This document shows, piece after piece, positions 8,023 to 17,200 of a stretch of 62,797 nucleotides of DNA. The notes under the pieces are model-generated. The model did not search any database. It was not told where the DNA came from and saw only the letters and a program-made list of their open reading frames with translations. Position numbers and translations under genes: made by a program. Origin of the DNA: Candidatus Borkfalkia excrementavium (GTDB lineage Bacteria; Bacillota; Clostridia; Christensenellales; Borkfalkiaceae); contig DXCO01000030.1 in NCBI GenBank assembly GCA_019115945.1, positions 1-62,797 on the forward strand, read 5' to 3'. Each line of letters starts with the position of its first letter. The stretch's first letter is position 1.

Positions 8023-8895
8023 TTATATCGTTTTTTGCAGGTATTCCAAAAATTTTTCGCTCGCCTTGGAAAACACCTGATATTTTTTCCAGGCAAACAG
8101 AAGATCCGCCTTCAGCGTCGGTTTTAGGGGGCGGAAGGTCAGGTCAGTCCCCTCGGTGTTGACGAGCCTGTCGATGGTCAGCGCGCAGCCCATGCCCGCC
8201 TGCACCATCAGGGCGGCGTTGTGCACGAGATTGTGCGTGGAAGGAATGTGCAGTTTTGAAAAGTCGTACCCGAGCCAGCCGGACAATTCGTTCGAATGCA
8301 GCGCCTGTCTCGAGCATAGCACGGGCACGCCCGCCAGATCCGCGGGCCCGACCCCGTCCTTTGCGGCGAGCGGGCAGTCTTTGCGCATCAGCAAACCCCA
8401 CGTGTCGCTTGCCGGCAGCCGGATATAATCGTACTTTTCGAGGTCGGTGTTGCCCACGAACAGCCCGAAATCGACCAAACCGCTGTCCAGCCGTTCGGAA
8501 ACGTCCTCGTCGTTACCGCTGTACAGATGAAAGCGTATATCGGGGCAGTCGTCGTTCAGCCGCTTCATGGCCTCGATCACGATGCGCATGCCCTCCGTCT
8601 CGCCGCAGCCGACGGAAACGTCGCCGGTGACTGCTTCGTCGGTCGAGCGGAACGCCCCTTCCGTCTTGTCCGCAAGATCCACGATCTCCTGTGCGCGGCG
8701 GAACAAAAACATGCCCTCTTCCGTCAGGGTCGTCCTGCGTTTGCCTCGGACAAACAGTTTTTTGCCGAGTTCCGCCTCCAGATCCATCAGTTGTTTGGAA
8801 AGCGTCGGCTGCGTCACGTGCAGGCGTTCCGCGGCGGCGGTTATGTTCTGTTCCCTGGCAACCTCTATAAAATATCGCAACACCCTCAGTTCCAT
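8023..8895 (-). CDS. LysR family transcriptional regulator
   Basis: 290-aa one-component regulator. The N-terminal winged helix-turn-helix (residues about 1-60, NITAAAERLHVTQPTLSKQL) is followed by a LysR substrate-binding domain (about 90-290); the effector cannot be read from sequence. ATG at 8895 has GAGGTG upstream. It is divergent from the 83-aa gene/DUF3737/lipoprotein unit, the normal layout for a LysR protein controlling its neighbour, so that unit is its likely target. Terminated by the hairpin at 7984-8016. Confidence 0.93.
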   Translation of the reverse strand: MELRVLRYFIEVAREQNITAAAERLHVTQPTLSKQLMDLEAELGKKLFVRGKRRTTLTEEGMFLFRRAQEIVDLADKTEGAFRSTDEAVTGDVSVGCGETEGMRIVIEAMKRLNDDCPDIRFHLYSGNDEDVSERLDSGLVDFGLFVGNTDLEKYDYIRLPASDTWGLLMRKDCPLAAKDGVGPADLAGVPVLCSRQALHSNELSGWLGYDFSKLHIPSTHNLVHNAALMVQAGMGCALTIDRLVNTEGTDLTFRPLKPTLKADLLFAWKKYQVFSKASEKFLEYLQKTI

Positions 8896-8979
8896 TGCGG
8901 CACCTCATCCGTTCGTTTTTTCCATTATATAAAAAATTATGATTCGCGTCAAGCATGGTAATCGATAGAAAATAAGTAT

Positions 8980-9008
8980 TTGCTATTATTCCCGCCGGAT
9001 GTTATACT
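8980..9008 (+). promoter_or_regulatory. promoter of the DUF3737 operon
   Basis: -35 TTGCTA (8980-8985), 17-bp spacer, -10 TATACT (9003-9008), 22 nt before the first gene. The upstream A/T-rich stretch shared with the LysR gene contains AATA-N9-TATT-like symmetry that could be a LysR site; that part is speculative. Confidence 0.7.
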
Positions 9009-9030
9009 ATTCTTGCATAGGAGAAAAGAG

Positions 9031-9282
9031 ATGTCGGAACGGGAACGGGCGTATTATCGCAATCTGATCGATGCGGGTTGTTCTGAAAAATCCGCAAACA
9101 TATATCTTACGCTGCTGCGCGCGGGCAAAAAGAGCGAAATGCTGCGCCTTTTGGAAAGTTACCGGAAAGAACTGCTCGACAGGCTGCATGCGGACCGGCA
9201 GAAGATCGATTGTCTGGACTTTTTTATTTTTCAGATGAAAAAGGAGAAAGGGGAGTGCGTTCGGCCCGAGCATCCCCGGTAA
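9031..9282 (+). CDS. conserved hypothetical 83-aa protein
   Basis: Small, charged, soluble, predicted mostly helical protein (YYRNLIDAGCSEKSANIYL ... ESYRKELLDRLHADRQKIDCLD). It resembles small uncharacterised Firmicute proteins that I recall near LysR regulators; no function is known to me. The ATG at 9031 is preceded by AGGAGA at ideal spacing. It is first in a unit with the DUF3737 gene (66 bp gap) and a cyclophilin-like lipoprotein, and divergent from the LysR gene, so it is probably under that regulator. The amphipathic helical character suggests a small regulatory or binding role, unproven. Confidence 0.75.
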   Translation: MSERERAYYRNLIDAGCSEKSANIYLTLLRAGKKSEMLRLLESYRKELLDRLHADRQKIDCLDFFIFQMKKEKGECVRPEHPR

Positions 9283-9347
9283 GTAAATTTTTGCGAAAAA
9301 AGGGCGCGCGGCAGACGCTGCGTTCCCTATCCGAAAGAGGCGAATCT

Positions 9348-10211
9348 ATGAAAATCATTGAAAATAAAACGTTCGACGAAGAGCGCGCCCTGTACGGCAG
9401 CCGCGGCGTGGTTGTAAAAAACTGCCGTTTCGACGGCCCCGCCGACGGCGAAAGCGCGTTCAAAGAAAGTTCGGACGTGACGGCGGAAAACTGTTACTTC
9501 AATCTGCGCTATCCGTTTTGGCACGACCATAATCTTGTCGTGCGCGATTCGGAGATGACAAAGTTATGCCGCGCGGCGCTGTGGTATTCCGAGCGCGTTT
9601 CCGTTTTTGATACGAAAATGCACGGGATCAAGGCGCTGCGCGAGTGCAGGGATATTGTATTGGAAGGATGCGACATCGTTTCCCCCGAATTCGGCTGGTC
9701 GTCCGAAAATATCGTCATGCGCGGCTGCAGGGCGGAAAGCGAATATTTTTTCCTTCGTGCGAAAAGTTTAAGGCTGACGGACGTTGTATTCAGCGGAAAA
9801 TATTCCTTTCAGTATATCGAGAACGCCGTTTTTGAAAAGTGCACGTTCGATACGAAAGACGCATTCTGGCATTGCAAAAACGTCGTCGTAAGGGACAGCG
9901 TCGTCAACGGCGAATATCTTGCCTGGTACTCGGAGGGGCTTACCCTCGTCAATTGCAAAATTACGGGCACGCAGCCCTTCTGCTACTGCAAAAATCTGAA
10001 ACTGATCGGCTGCGAAATGCAGAATGCCGACCTTTGTTTCGAAAAATCGGACGTCGAAGCGGAGATCACGACGCCCGTCGTCAGCATCAAAAATCCGCTT
10101 TCGGGAACCATCCGCGTTCCCGCCGTAGGGGAGATCATTCTCGACGATCCGCATGCGCACGGTAAGGTCGCCGTCGGTGCGTCTCGTCAATGCGCGCGGG
10201 CGGAGGGATAA
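9348..10211 (+). CDS. DUF3737 family right-handed beta-helix protein
   Basis: 287-aa protein made of repeated short strands with regularly spaced N/C/D residues (NCRFDG, NCYFNL, DSEMTK, GCDIVS, KCTFDT, DSVVNG, NCKITG, GCEMQN), the ladder pattern of a right-handed parallel beta-helix. MKIIENKTFDEERALYG at the start and FWHDHN plus LCRAALWYS are typical of DUF3737. No signal peptide. Function is unknown; beta-helices of this kind often bind or process polysaccharides, but that is only a fold-level inference. AGAGG precedes the ATG. Second gene of the LysR-linked unit. Confidence 0.88.
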   Translation: MKIIENKTFDEERALYGSRGVVVKNCRFDGPADGESAFKESSDVTAENCYFNLRYPFWHDHNLVVRDSEMTKLCRAALWYSERVSVFDTKMHGIKALRECRDIVLEGCDIVSPEFGWSSENIVMRGCRAESEYFFLRAKSLRLTDVVFSGKYSFQYIENAVFEKCTFDTKDAFWHCKNVVVRDSVVNGEYLAWYSEGLTLVNCKITGTQPFCYCKNLKLIGCEMQNADLCFEKSDVEAEITTPVVSIKNPLSGTIRVPAVGEIILDDPHAHGKVAVGASRQCARAEG

Positions 10212-10249
10212 CATATTGCGCAGAGCGTGTCAAAGGAGAGGATCCGAAA

Positions 10250-10735
10250 ATGGGCAGGAACATAAAAAAATTTGTTTTTATCTTGGCGGCCGTCTGCTTT
10301 TTCCTGTTTGCGGCGGCAGGTTGCGCCGCGCAGGAGCGGGTGGACGATAAAGAGGAGGAGAGTTCTGTGGCTGAGCGCATGATTCTTACGATCGATAACC
10401 AAAGCGCGACCGTTTTGCTTGCGGAAAACGCTGCCGCGGAAGCGCTTGTCGCGCGGTTGCGGCAGGGTGAGATCCGTTATACTGCGGATGATTACGGCGG
10501 TTTTGAAAAGGTGGGGGATCTCGGGTTTACGCTTCCGCGCGACGATTCGCGCATACAAACGCAGCCGGGCGATGTGATTTTGTATCAGGGCAGGCAGATC
10601 GTGCTTTTTTATGGCTCGAACACCTTTTCGTATACCCGTTTGGGGCGGATCGAAGGGCTTGCTTTGCAGCAGTTGGAAGATTTCCTCTGCGCCGGCAGAG
10701 GCAGCGTTTCCGTCACCCTCAGCCTCGGCAGGTAA
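10250..10735 (+). CDS. lipoprotein with cyclophilin-like fold domain
   Basis: 161 aa. A type II signal peptide with lipobox AAGC (lipidated Cys25) is followed by a cyclophilin-like domain (about 45-160) with the conserved DYGGFEKVGDLGFTLP, GDVILYQG and VLFYGSNTFSYTRLG blocks of the cyclophilin_like2/COG4925 type. These domains lack demonstrated prolyl isomerase activity in general. GGAGAGG precedes the ATG. Third gene of the LysR-linked unit, closed by the terminator at 10769-10796. It is probably anchored outside the membrane, unlike the cytoplasmic versions of the domain. Confidence 0.87.
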   Translation: MGRNIKKFVFILAAVCFFLFAAAGCAAQERVDDKEEESSVAERMILTIDNQSATVLLAENAAAEALVARLRQGEIRYTADDYGGFEKVGDLGFTLPRDDSRIQTQPGDVILYQGRQIVLFYGSNTFSYTRLGRIEGLALQQLEDFLCAGRGSVSVTLSLGR

Positions 10736-10768
10736 ACGCGCTTTATTCACAAAAATTTTACGTCCGAT

Positions 10769-10796
10769 GCGCAGGTTTTTTTGACCTGCGCTTTTT
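10769..10796 (+). terminator. terminator of the DUF3737 operon
   Basis: GCGCAGGT (10769-10776) pairs with 10784-10791, followed by TTTTT. Confidence 0.85.
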
Positions 10797-10932
10797 GTAT
10801 TTCTCGGGTATATAAAAAGGCGCGGATGCAAAAAATTTTATAATTTTCCTCCGTGTGTTTTTGCGTCGCCGTGCAAATGTTTCACGGCAAAAAGCGCTTA
10901 TTTAAGGTTTTTGCTATTTCGACAAAATATAC

Positions 10933-10961
10933 TTGATAAATTTTTGCGGATTTGATACAAT
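10933..10961 (+). promoter_or_regulatory. promoter of asnS
   Basis: TTGATA (10933-10938), 17-bp spacer, TACAAT (10956-10961), about 45 nt before the ATG. No T-box leader motifs are visible between this promoter and asnS. A hairpin (GCCGTG/CACGGC, 10868-10888) lies upstream. Confidence 0.75.
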
Positions 10962-11006
10962 ATTAAAAAAGTTTCGCAAATTTATTTACTGTTGAGAGGC
11001 GTATTT

Positions 11007-12389
11007 ATGCACAGGATTACCATTAAAGAGATCTATGCGGACAGCCCCGCTTACGGAGGCAAAACGGTCACGGTCATGGGGTGGGCAAAAACCATCCGCG
11101 ACAGCAAGGCATTCGGCTTTATCGAACTCAACGACGGCAGTTGCTTCAAAAACTGTCAGGTCGTTTTCGAGCGTGAAAAACTTTCCAATTACGACGAGAT
11201 CGCCCGCCAGAACGTGGGGGCGAGCCTGGTCGTAAAGGGCACGCTCGTATTGACGCCCGAAAACAGGCAGCCGTTCGAGATCAAGGCGGATCAGATCGAA
11301 GTAATGGGCACCTCCACGCCCGACTATCCTCTGCAGAAAAAGCGTCATACGATGGAATTTCTCCGCGAGATCGCCTATCTCCGTCCGCGCACGAACACGT
11401 TCAACGCGGTTTTCCGCATCCGCAGCGAGGCGGCTTTCGCCATCCACGAATTTTTTCACAGCCGCGGGTTCGTCTACGTGCATACTCCCATCATCACGGG
11501 CAGCGACTGCGAGGGCGCGGGCGCGATGTTTCAGGTCACAACGCTCGACCTGGATAAAATCAGGGGCGAGGTGGATTATAAAAAAGACTTTTTCGAAAAG
11601 AGGGCGAGCCTGACCGTCTCCGGGCAACTGAACGCAGAGACGTATGCCATGGCTTTTTCCGACGTATATACGTTCGGGCCGACTTTCCGCGCCGAGCGCT
11701 CGAATACCACCCGCCATGCGGCGGAATTTTGGATGATCGAGCCGGAAATGTCTTTCTGCGACCTCGAGGGGGATATGGATGTTGCGGAGGCGATGGTCAA
11801 GGCGATCATCCGCCACGTCATGAAAACCTGCCCCGCCGAAATCGAATTTCTGAACAATTTTGTGGACAAGGGGCTGATCGAGCGGCTGAAAAATGTTTCG
11901 GAAAACGAGTTCGTCCGCCTTACCTATACGAAAGCGATCGAAATTTTGGAAAAGGTCAAAGACAGGTTCGAATTCCCCGTCTATTGGGGATGCGACCTGC
12001 AGAGCGAGCACGAAAGGTATCTGACCGAACAGGTCTACAAAAAGCCCGTGTTCCTTACCGACTATCCCAAAGAAATCAAGGCGTTCTATATGCGCCTCAA
12101 CGACGATCAGAAAACGGTCGCCGCGGTCGACATGCTCGTTCCCGGCATCGGCGAATTGCTCGGCGGGTCGCAGAGAGAGGAGCGCGAAGAGGTGTTGCGC
12201 GCGCGCATGGCGGAACTGGGCCTGCGCGAAGAGGACTACTGGTGGTATCTGAACCTGCGCAAATACGGCGGCACCGTGCATTCAGGGTTCGGTCTGGGCT
12301 TTGATCGGATGATCATGTACCTTACCGGCATTTCCAATATCCGCGACGTCCTGCCTTTCCCGAGAACGGTGGGAAATCTGGAGTATTAA
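11007..12389 (+). CDS. asnS: asparagine--tRNA ligase
   Basis: Class II aminoacyl-tRNA synthetase charging tRNA-Asn. An OB-fold anticodon-binding domain (about 1-110, [25 protein letters not shown]) precedes the catalytic domain with [16 protein letters not shown], the class II motif 2 region [22 protein letters not shown] and motif 3 [15 protein letters not shown] near the end. The pairing of the residues matches AsnRS rather than AspRS. 460 aa from the ATG at 11007 preceded by GAGAGG; the in-frame ORF extends 5 codons further up without a ribosome binding site. It has its own promoter at 10933. Confidence 0.96.
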   Translation: MHRITIKEIYADSPAYGGKTVTVMGWAKTIRDSKAFGFIELNDGSCFKNCQVVFEREKLSNYDEIARQNVGASLVVKGTLVLTPENRQPFEIKADQIEVMGTSTPDYPLQKKRHTMEFLREIAYLRPRTNTFNAVFRIRSEAAFAIHEFFHSRGFVYVHTPIITGSDCEGAGAMFQVTTLDLDKIRGEVDYKKDFFEKRASLTVSGQLNAETYAMAFSDVYTFGPTFRAERSNTTRHAAEFWMIEPEMSFCDLEGDMDVAEAMVKAIIRHVMKTCPAEIEFLNNFVDKGLIERLKNVSENEFVRLTYTKAIEILEKVKDRFEFPVYWGCDLQSEHERYLTEQVYKKPVFLTDYPKEIKAFYMRLNDDQKTVAAVDMLVPGIGELLGGSQREEREEVLRARMAELGLREEDYWWYLNLRKYGGTVHSGFGLGFDRMIMYLTGISNIRDVLPFPRTVGNLEY

Positions 12390-12485
12390 AAAATATTCGC
12401 AAAATTCTCGGAAAGACGATGCCTGCGGATTTTCGTGATTTGAGGGGAAACCCTAGGGCTTTCCTTAAACGCGCGGCGTTTCGCA

Positions 12486-12513
12486 GTGCTTTTACGCGAG
12501 AAACGCGTGAACA
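12486..12513 (+). repeat. 28-nt leader element upstream of plsX, similar to one upstream of hisS
   Basis: Matches 57699-57726 at 24 of 28 positions, all differences being transitions. Lies 19 nt before the plsX start. Function unknown; see findings. Confidence 0.4.
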
Positions 12514-12532
12514 GAGCGAAGAGGAGTTTTTT

Positions 12533-13570
12533 ATGACAAAGATAATTTTAGACGGAATGGGCGGCGACAACGCGCCCGAAGAGATCGTAAAGGGCGCGGT
12601 GTGCGCGGTCAATGCGGACAAGGAACTGAGCGTGGTCATCACCGGCGACGAAGGGAAAATTTCCCCCGTCCTTGCGGGGCTGTCCTACGATAAAGAGCGC
12701 ATTTCTCTCGTGCACTGCACGGAAGTGATCACCAACGACGACGTTCCCACGCTCGCCATACGCCAAAAAAAGGATTCATCCCTCGTCGTGGCGCTGAAAA
12801 TGCTCAAAGAGGACGAAAGCGCGAAAGGGTTCGTTTCCGCCGGGTCGACGGGCGCGGTGCTTACGGGCGCGCTCCTTCGCGTCGGCAGGATCAGGGGCGT
12901 CAGCCGTCCCGCCGTCTGCCCCGTTCTTCCCACCGCCAAAGAGGGAAAGGTTCTCATCATCGACGCGGGCGCGAATGCAGAGTGCAAGCCGGTCAACCTC
13001 GCGCATTTTGCCATCATGGGCACGGCGTACGCAAAGGCGAATCTCGGCATCGCGAATCCGCGCGTAGGGCTTGTCACCAACGGCACCGAAGAGCATAAAG
13101 GGGATCCGCTCCACCAGGAAGCGCACGAACTTCTGAAAAAACTGCCCGGGATCTGTTTCGTGGGCAACGTAGAAGGGCGCGACATCATGAGCGGCGACAT
13201 CGACGTCGCCGTCTGCGACGGATTTTCCGGGAACATCGCCCTCAAAACGACGGAGGGCACCGCGATGGCGGTGATGAAGATCATCAAAAAGAACATTTCG
13301 GAATCTTTCTGGGCAAAAGTCGGTTACGCGCTGTTCATGCGCAAGGCGTTCAAAAAGATCAAAAGGGTCATGGATTACAACAAATACGGCGGCGCCGTGC
13401 TGTTGGGCATCGAAAAGGTCGTCGTCAAATCGCACGGTTCGAGCAAAGCGGACTCTATCTGCGCCTCCCTTTTGCAGGCGAAAGAGGCCGCCGAACACAA
13501 TGTGACGGAAAATATCAAGGCGCTTCTGTCCGAGGCGGATCTGGAGAATTTAGGTGCTTCCGAGTCGTGA
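12533..13570 (+). CDS. plsX: phosphate acyltransferase PlsX
   Basis: Makes acyl-phosphate from acyl-ACP, the first step of the PlsX/PlsY route to phosphatidic acid; peripheral on the inner face of the membrane. MTKIILDGMGGDNAPEEIV and FVSAGSTGAVLTGAL are family hallmarks, as is ICDGFSGN-like VCDGFSGNIALKTTEG. 345 aa from the ATG at 12533, with GAAGAGGAG upstream. In many Firmicutes plsX is followed by fab genes and acpP; here it overlaps rnc by 17 bp, so those genes have been lost from the cluster or moved. Confidence 0.96.
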   Translation: MTKIILDGMGGDNAPEEIVKGAVCAVNADKELSVVITGDEGKISPVLAGLSYDKERISLVHCTEVITNDDVPTLAIRQKKDSSLVVALKMLKEDESAKGFVSAGSTGAVLTGALLRVGRIRGVSRPAVCPVLPTAKEGKVLIIDAGANAECKPVNLAHFAIMGTAYAKANLGIANPRVGLVTNGTEEHKGDPLHQEAHELLKKLPGICFVGNVEGRDIMSGDIDVAVCDGFSGNIALKTTEGTAMAVMKIIKKNISESFWAKVGYALFMRKAFKKIKRVMDYNKYGGAVLLGIEKVVVKSHGSSKADSICASLLQAKEAAEHNVTENIKALLSEADLENLGASES

Positions 13571-14225
13571 TTCAGCCGAGATCGAAAGGCGCATCGGCTA
13601 TACGTTCAAAGATAAAAAACTGCTCGAAGTCTGTTTTACCCATTCTTCGTACGCGCATCAGCACGGGACGGAGAGCAACGAACGCCTCGAATTTTTGGGG
13701 GATGCCGTCCTCGGCTTCCTCGTTTCGGAAAAACTGTACCGCGAGGGAGTAAAAAACGAGGGGAGCATGACGGACCTCAGAAAAAATCTCGTTTCCGCCC
13801 CTCCTCTGAAAGAGGCGGTCGAACGGATGGGGCTGACGCGGTTTCTGCTTGCGGCGTCTCCTTCCGGCGTGGGCGACAAGGCGGTTTCCAGCCTGTTCGA
13901 GGCGCTGGTCGCGGGCATCTATCTCGACGGCGGCATGAAGGCGGCGGAAAGATTCGTCCGCGAAAAACTGCTTTCGGTGCCCCATTCGGGCAGAAATTAC
14001 AAGGGCGAACTGCAGGAATTTTTGCAGGGGCGGGGCCTCGCGCGGGCGGAGTACCGCATCGTGAACTGTTCCGGCGAACCGCACGCGCCCCTGTTTGAGG
14101 CGGAGGTCTCCGCCGAGGGGGAAAGCGCCCGCGCCGTCGGCACGGGCAAGGCGGCGGCCGAAAAGGCCGCGGCTGCAAAACTGCTTGCCAAACTACAAAA
14201 AAAATCGGGGGAATACCGGCATTGA
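13554..14225 (+). CDS. rnc: ribonuclease III
   Basis: Double-strand-specific endonuclease for rRNA and mRNA processing. The endonuclease domain (about 5-150) carries the signature ERLEFLGDAVLG and the later catalytic acidic cluster LFEALVAGIYLDGG; a dsRNA-binding domain (about 155-220) follows. 223 aa. The start is the GTG at 13554 with GGAG upstream, inside the end of plsX (17-bp overlap); no ATG is available before the signature. It ends in a 4-nt overlap with smc, so translation is probably coupled. Confidence 0.96.
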   Translation: MLPSRDSAEIERRIGYTFKDKKLLEVCFTHSSYAHQHGTESNERLEFLGDAVLGFLVSEKLYREGVKNEGSMTDLRKNLVSAPPLKEAVERMGLTRFLLAASPSGVGDKAVSSLFEALVAGIYLDGGMKAAERFVREKLLSVPHSGRNYKGELQEFLQGRGLARAEYRIVNCSGEPHAPLFEAEVSAEGESARAVGTGKAAAEKAAAAKLLAKLQKKSGEYRH

Positions 14226-17200
14226 ATTTCAAAAAGGTAGAACTCAACGGTTTCAAGTCCTTTGCGGACAAGACCGAAATCAAATTCGACAACGGCGTCA
14301 CCTGCATCGTGGGGCCGAACGGCTGCGGCAAGAGCAACGTGGCGGACGCGATCCGCTGGGTATTCGGCGAGCAGTCGGCAAAAACCATGCGCGGCTCGAA
14401 CATGCAGGACGTTATTTTCGGCGGCACCCAGCAGAGGAAGAGCCAGTCTTTCTGCGAAGTGACGCTCACATTCGACAATTCCACGCATATGTTTGCCGAC
14501 CTCGACTACGACGAGGTCGCCATGACGCGCAGGCTGTTCCGCAGCGGCGAAAGCGAATATCTCATCAATAAGCAGAACTGCCGCATGAAGGACATCGTGG
14601 ACAGGCTGCATGCCGTCGGCCTCGGCAAGGAGGGGTACTCCATCATCGGGCAGGGCAAGATCGAACAGATCATGAACGCCAAGCCCGAGGACAGGCGCTC
14701 TATCTTCGAAGAGGCGACGGGCATCATCGTTTTCAAGGCGAGAAAGCAGGATATCGAACGCAGGCTGGCCAATTCCTATACGAACCTGAACATCTTTCTG
14801 CAGAGGATCGGAGAGGTGGAGCATATGCTTGCCCCCCTTGCGCGCCAGGCGGAAAAGACGAAAAAATACAACGAACTGTACGGTCAGTTGAAAAACAGCG
14901 AAATCAACCTGTACATATATAAACACGACAACGCGGAATCCGCCCGCGAGAGCATCAACGCAGTGCTTTCCCGCATCCGCCGCGAAGTGGAGGAAAACCG
15001 CGCGGAATCGGAGCGCCTGAACGGGAAATACGAGGAAGAAAGGCGGCTCCTTTCCGAAAGCGACGTTCGTTTGCAACAACTCAACGAGCAGATTCTAAAA
15101 TATACGGTCGATCTGGAAAAGAAGGAAGGGGACGTAAAAGTCATCCGCGAGCGCATCGGGTTTTTCAAAGAACAGAGCGCGGAGGGAGAAAGGTCGATCG
15201 AAGCGGGGAATGCCCGTCTTGCCGAGATCGGCGGGGAAATTTCCGCCGCGGAAAAGAGCGCGTCCGAGGCGGACAAAAAAATTGAAGATTCCGCCCGCGA
15301 GAGCGAGACGCTCGCCGAGGAGATCTCCGAATACAATAAGAAACTTTCCGAGTTCGAAGAACTCAACGACAAGACCCAGCAGGACGTGATCAGCACGATC
15401 GAAAACCTGTCCGAGATCCGCCAGAGCATCGGTAACCTGTCCGCCAAGAAAGAAGCGGTGGAGGAGCGCATCGCCGAGATCGTCTCCGAGGCGGAAAATA
15501 CGAAAGCGGAACTTGCGGAGGGCAGAAAATCGCTTGCCGAAACGCAGGAATGGTACGAAGAACTCGTCGCCTACGTCTCGCGCGAAAAAGAGATGAAGAG
15601 CGCGAAAGAGGAGGAACTGATCTCCATCAACGAAGAGGCGGACCGCGTATCGGAAGCCCTCTTCAACGCCAACGCCCGCGTTTCCGCGCTTGAGGACAGG
15701 ATGCGCTTTTATCAGGGCGTCAAGGAGGATTTCGAAGGCTATAAATTTTCCGTCAAAAAACTGATGAGCGACAGCCGCAGGAATCCCGATCTGTCCCGCC
15801 GCATCAAGGGCGTGATCGCCGACATCGTCAAGTGCGACGAAAAGTACGAAGTCGCCATCGAAACGGCGTTCGGCGGCGCCATGCAGAACATCGTGACCGC
15901 CACGAGCGACGACGCGCGCTGGCTGATCGAATATCTCAAACGCACGAAGGGCGGTTCGGTCACCTTTTTGCCCGTCGCCTCCTTAAAACCGCATTACGAG
16001 ACGGATTATACCCGCCGCGCGCTCAAAGAAAAGGGCGCGGTCGGCCTTGCGAACGAACTCGTCCGCTACGATAAATATTACGACAACGTCGTATATAATC
16101 TCATCGGCAACACCCTGATCGCGGACAATATCGGCAACGCCAACGAGATCTCTAAAAAATACCCGCACGCGTTCCGCATCGTCACCCTTGACGGAGACGT
16201 AATCTCCACCAGCGGTTCCATGACGGGCGGTTCCCGACGGGAGGGGAGCGGCGGCCTTCTTGCCAACGAGCGCAAGATCGAAGAGACGGCCGCATCCGTC
16301 GCGGCCGCGCGCAAAGAGATCGAAAAACTGACGGCTTCGCGCGCCGCGCTCGAAGAGAAAAAGAGAAAATCCGCCGAAGAGACGGAAACGCTGCGCGAAA
16401 GTTTTCAGGAAGCGCGCGCGAAGATCGCCGCGCTCGACGAAAAGAAGACCTCCCTTGCCGCCAAGATCGAAGAGAGCGAGAAGCGCCTGAAAACGCAGGA
16501 AAGCGCCCTGGCGATCCTTTACGAAAAGCGGGAGGGGATCGACACGGCGTTCTCCACCTCTTCCGAAGGCGAAGAAAAATTTGCCCGCATGAAGAGCGAC
16601 GCGCAGGGCGAATCGGACCGCCGCAAAGAAGAATACGAAAAACTGAAATCCGAACTCGGCGAGCGCAACATGCGCCGCAATGTTCTGCAGGTATACATCG
16701 CGCAGTACCGCGCGGCGGCGGAAAACGGCCGCGAAACGGCTGCGCGGCTCATGCGCGAGAAGGAAGAGTTGGAGCACAAGATCGCCGAAACGCGGGAAAA
16801 TATCCGCAACATCGCCGCAACGATCGAAGATCTCGAAGACATGGCGGAAAAGGCGGCCCTCTCCCCCGAACAGCGCGCGGAGTTGACCGCGCTGCGGGAT
16901 AAAAAGGAAGAGGCTTTGCGCGAAAAAGACCGCCTGAACGCAGATCTTGAAAATATACTCAGCAAAAACCGTTCCCTTTCCGAGCGCGCGGAAGCGCTGT
17001 CCGAGCAGCGGCACAGGCAGGAGATCGAACTGACGAAAATCGATTCGGAACTCGAAAATCTGCAGGCGCGCATCGAAGAGGAGTATCAGGAAACGTACGA
17101 GACCTGCCTCGCGTACAAGGACGAAAATTTCGATCCGAAAGAAGGGCAGCCGCTCGTCAACCGCCTGAAACGCGAGATCTCGTCTCTCGGCGCCATCAAC

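Noticed and set aside
10743-10751. TTATTCACA, a perfect DnaA box
   Set aside because: Single isolated occurrence next to a terminator, no cluster and no AT-rich unwinding region, so not called oriC.
10797-11006. Possible T-box leader before asnS (also checked before cysS and hisS)
   Set aside because: No specifier stem, T-box sequence or antiterminator could be found; leaders are too short or lack the conserved GGTGG-type box.
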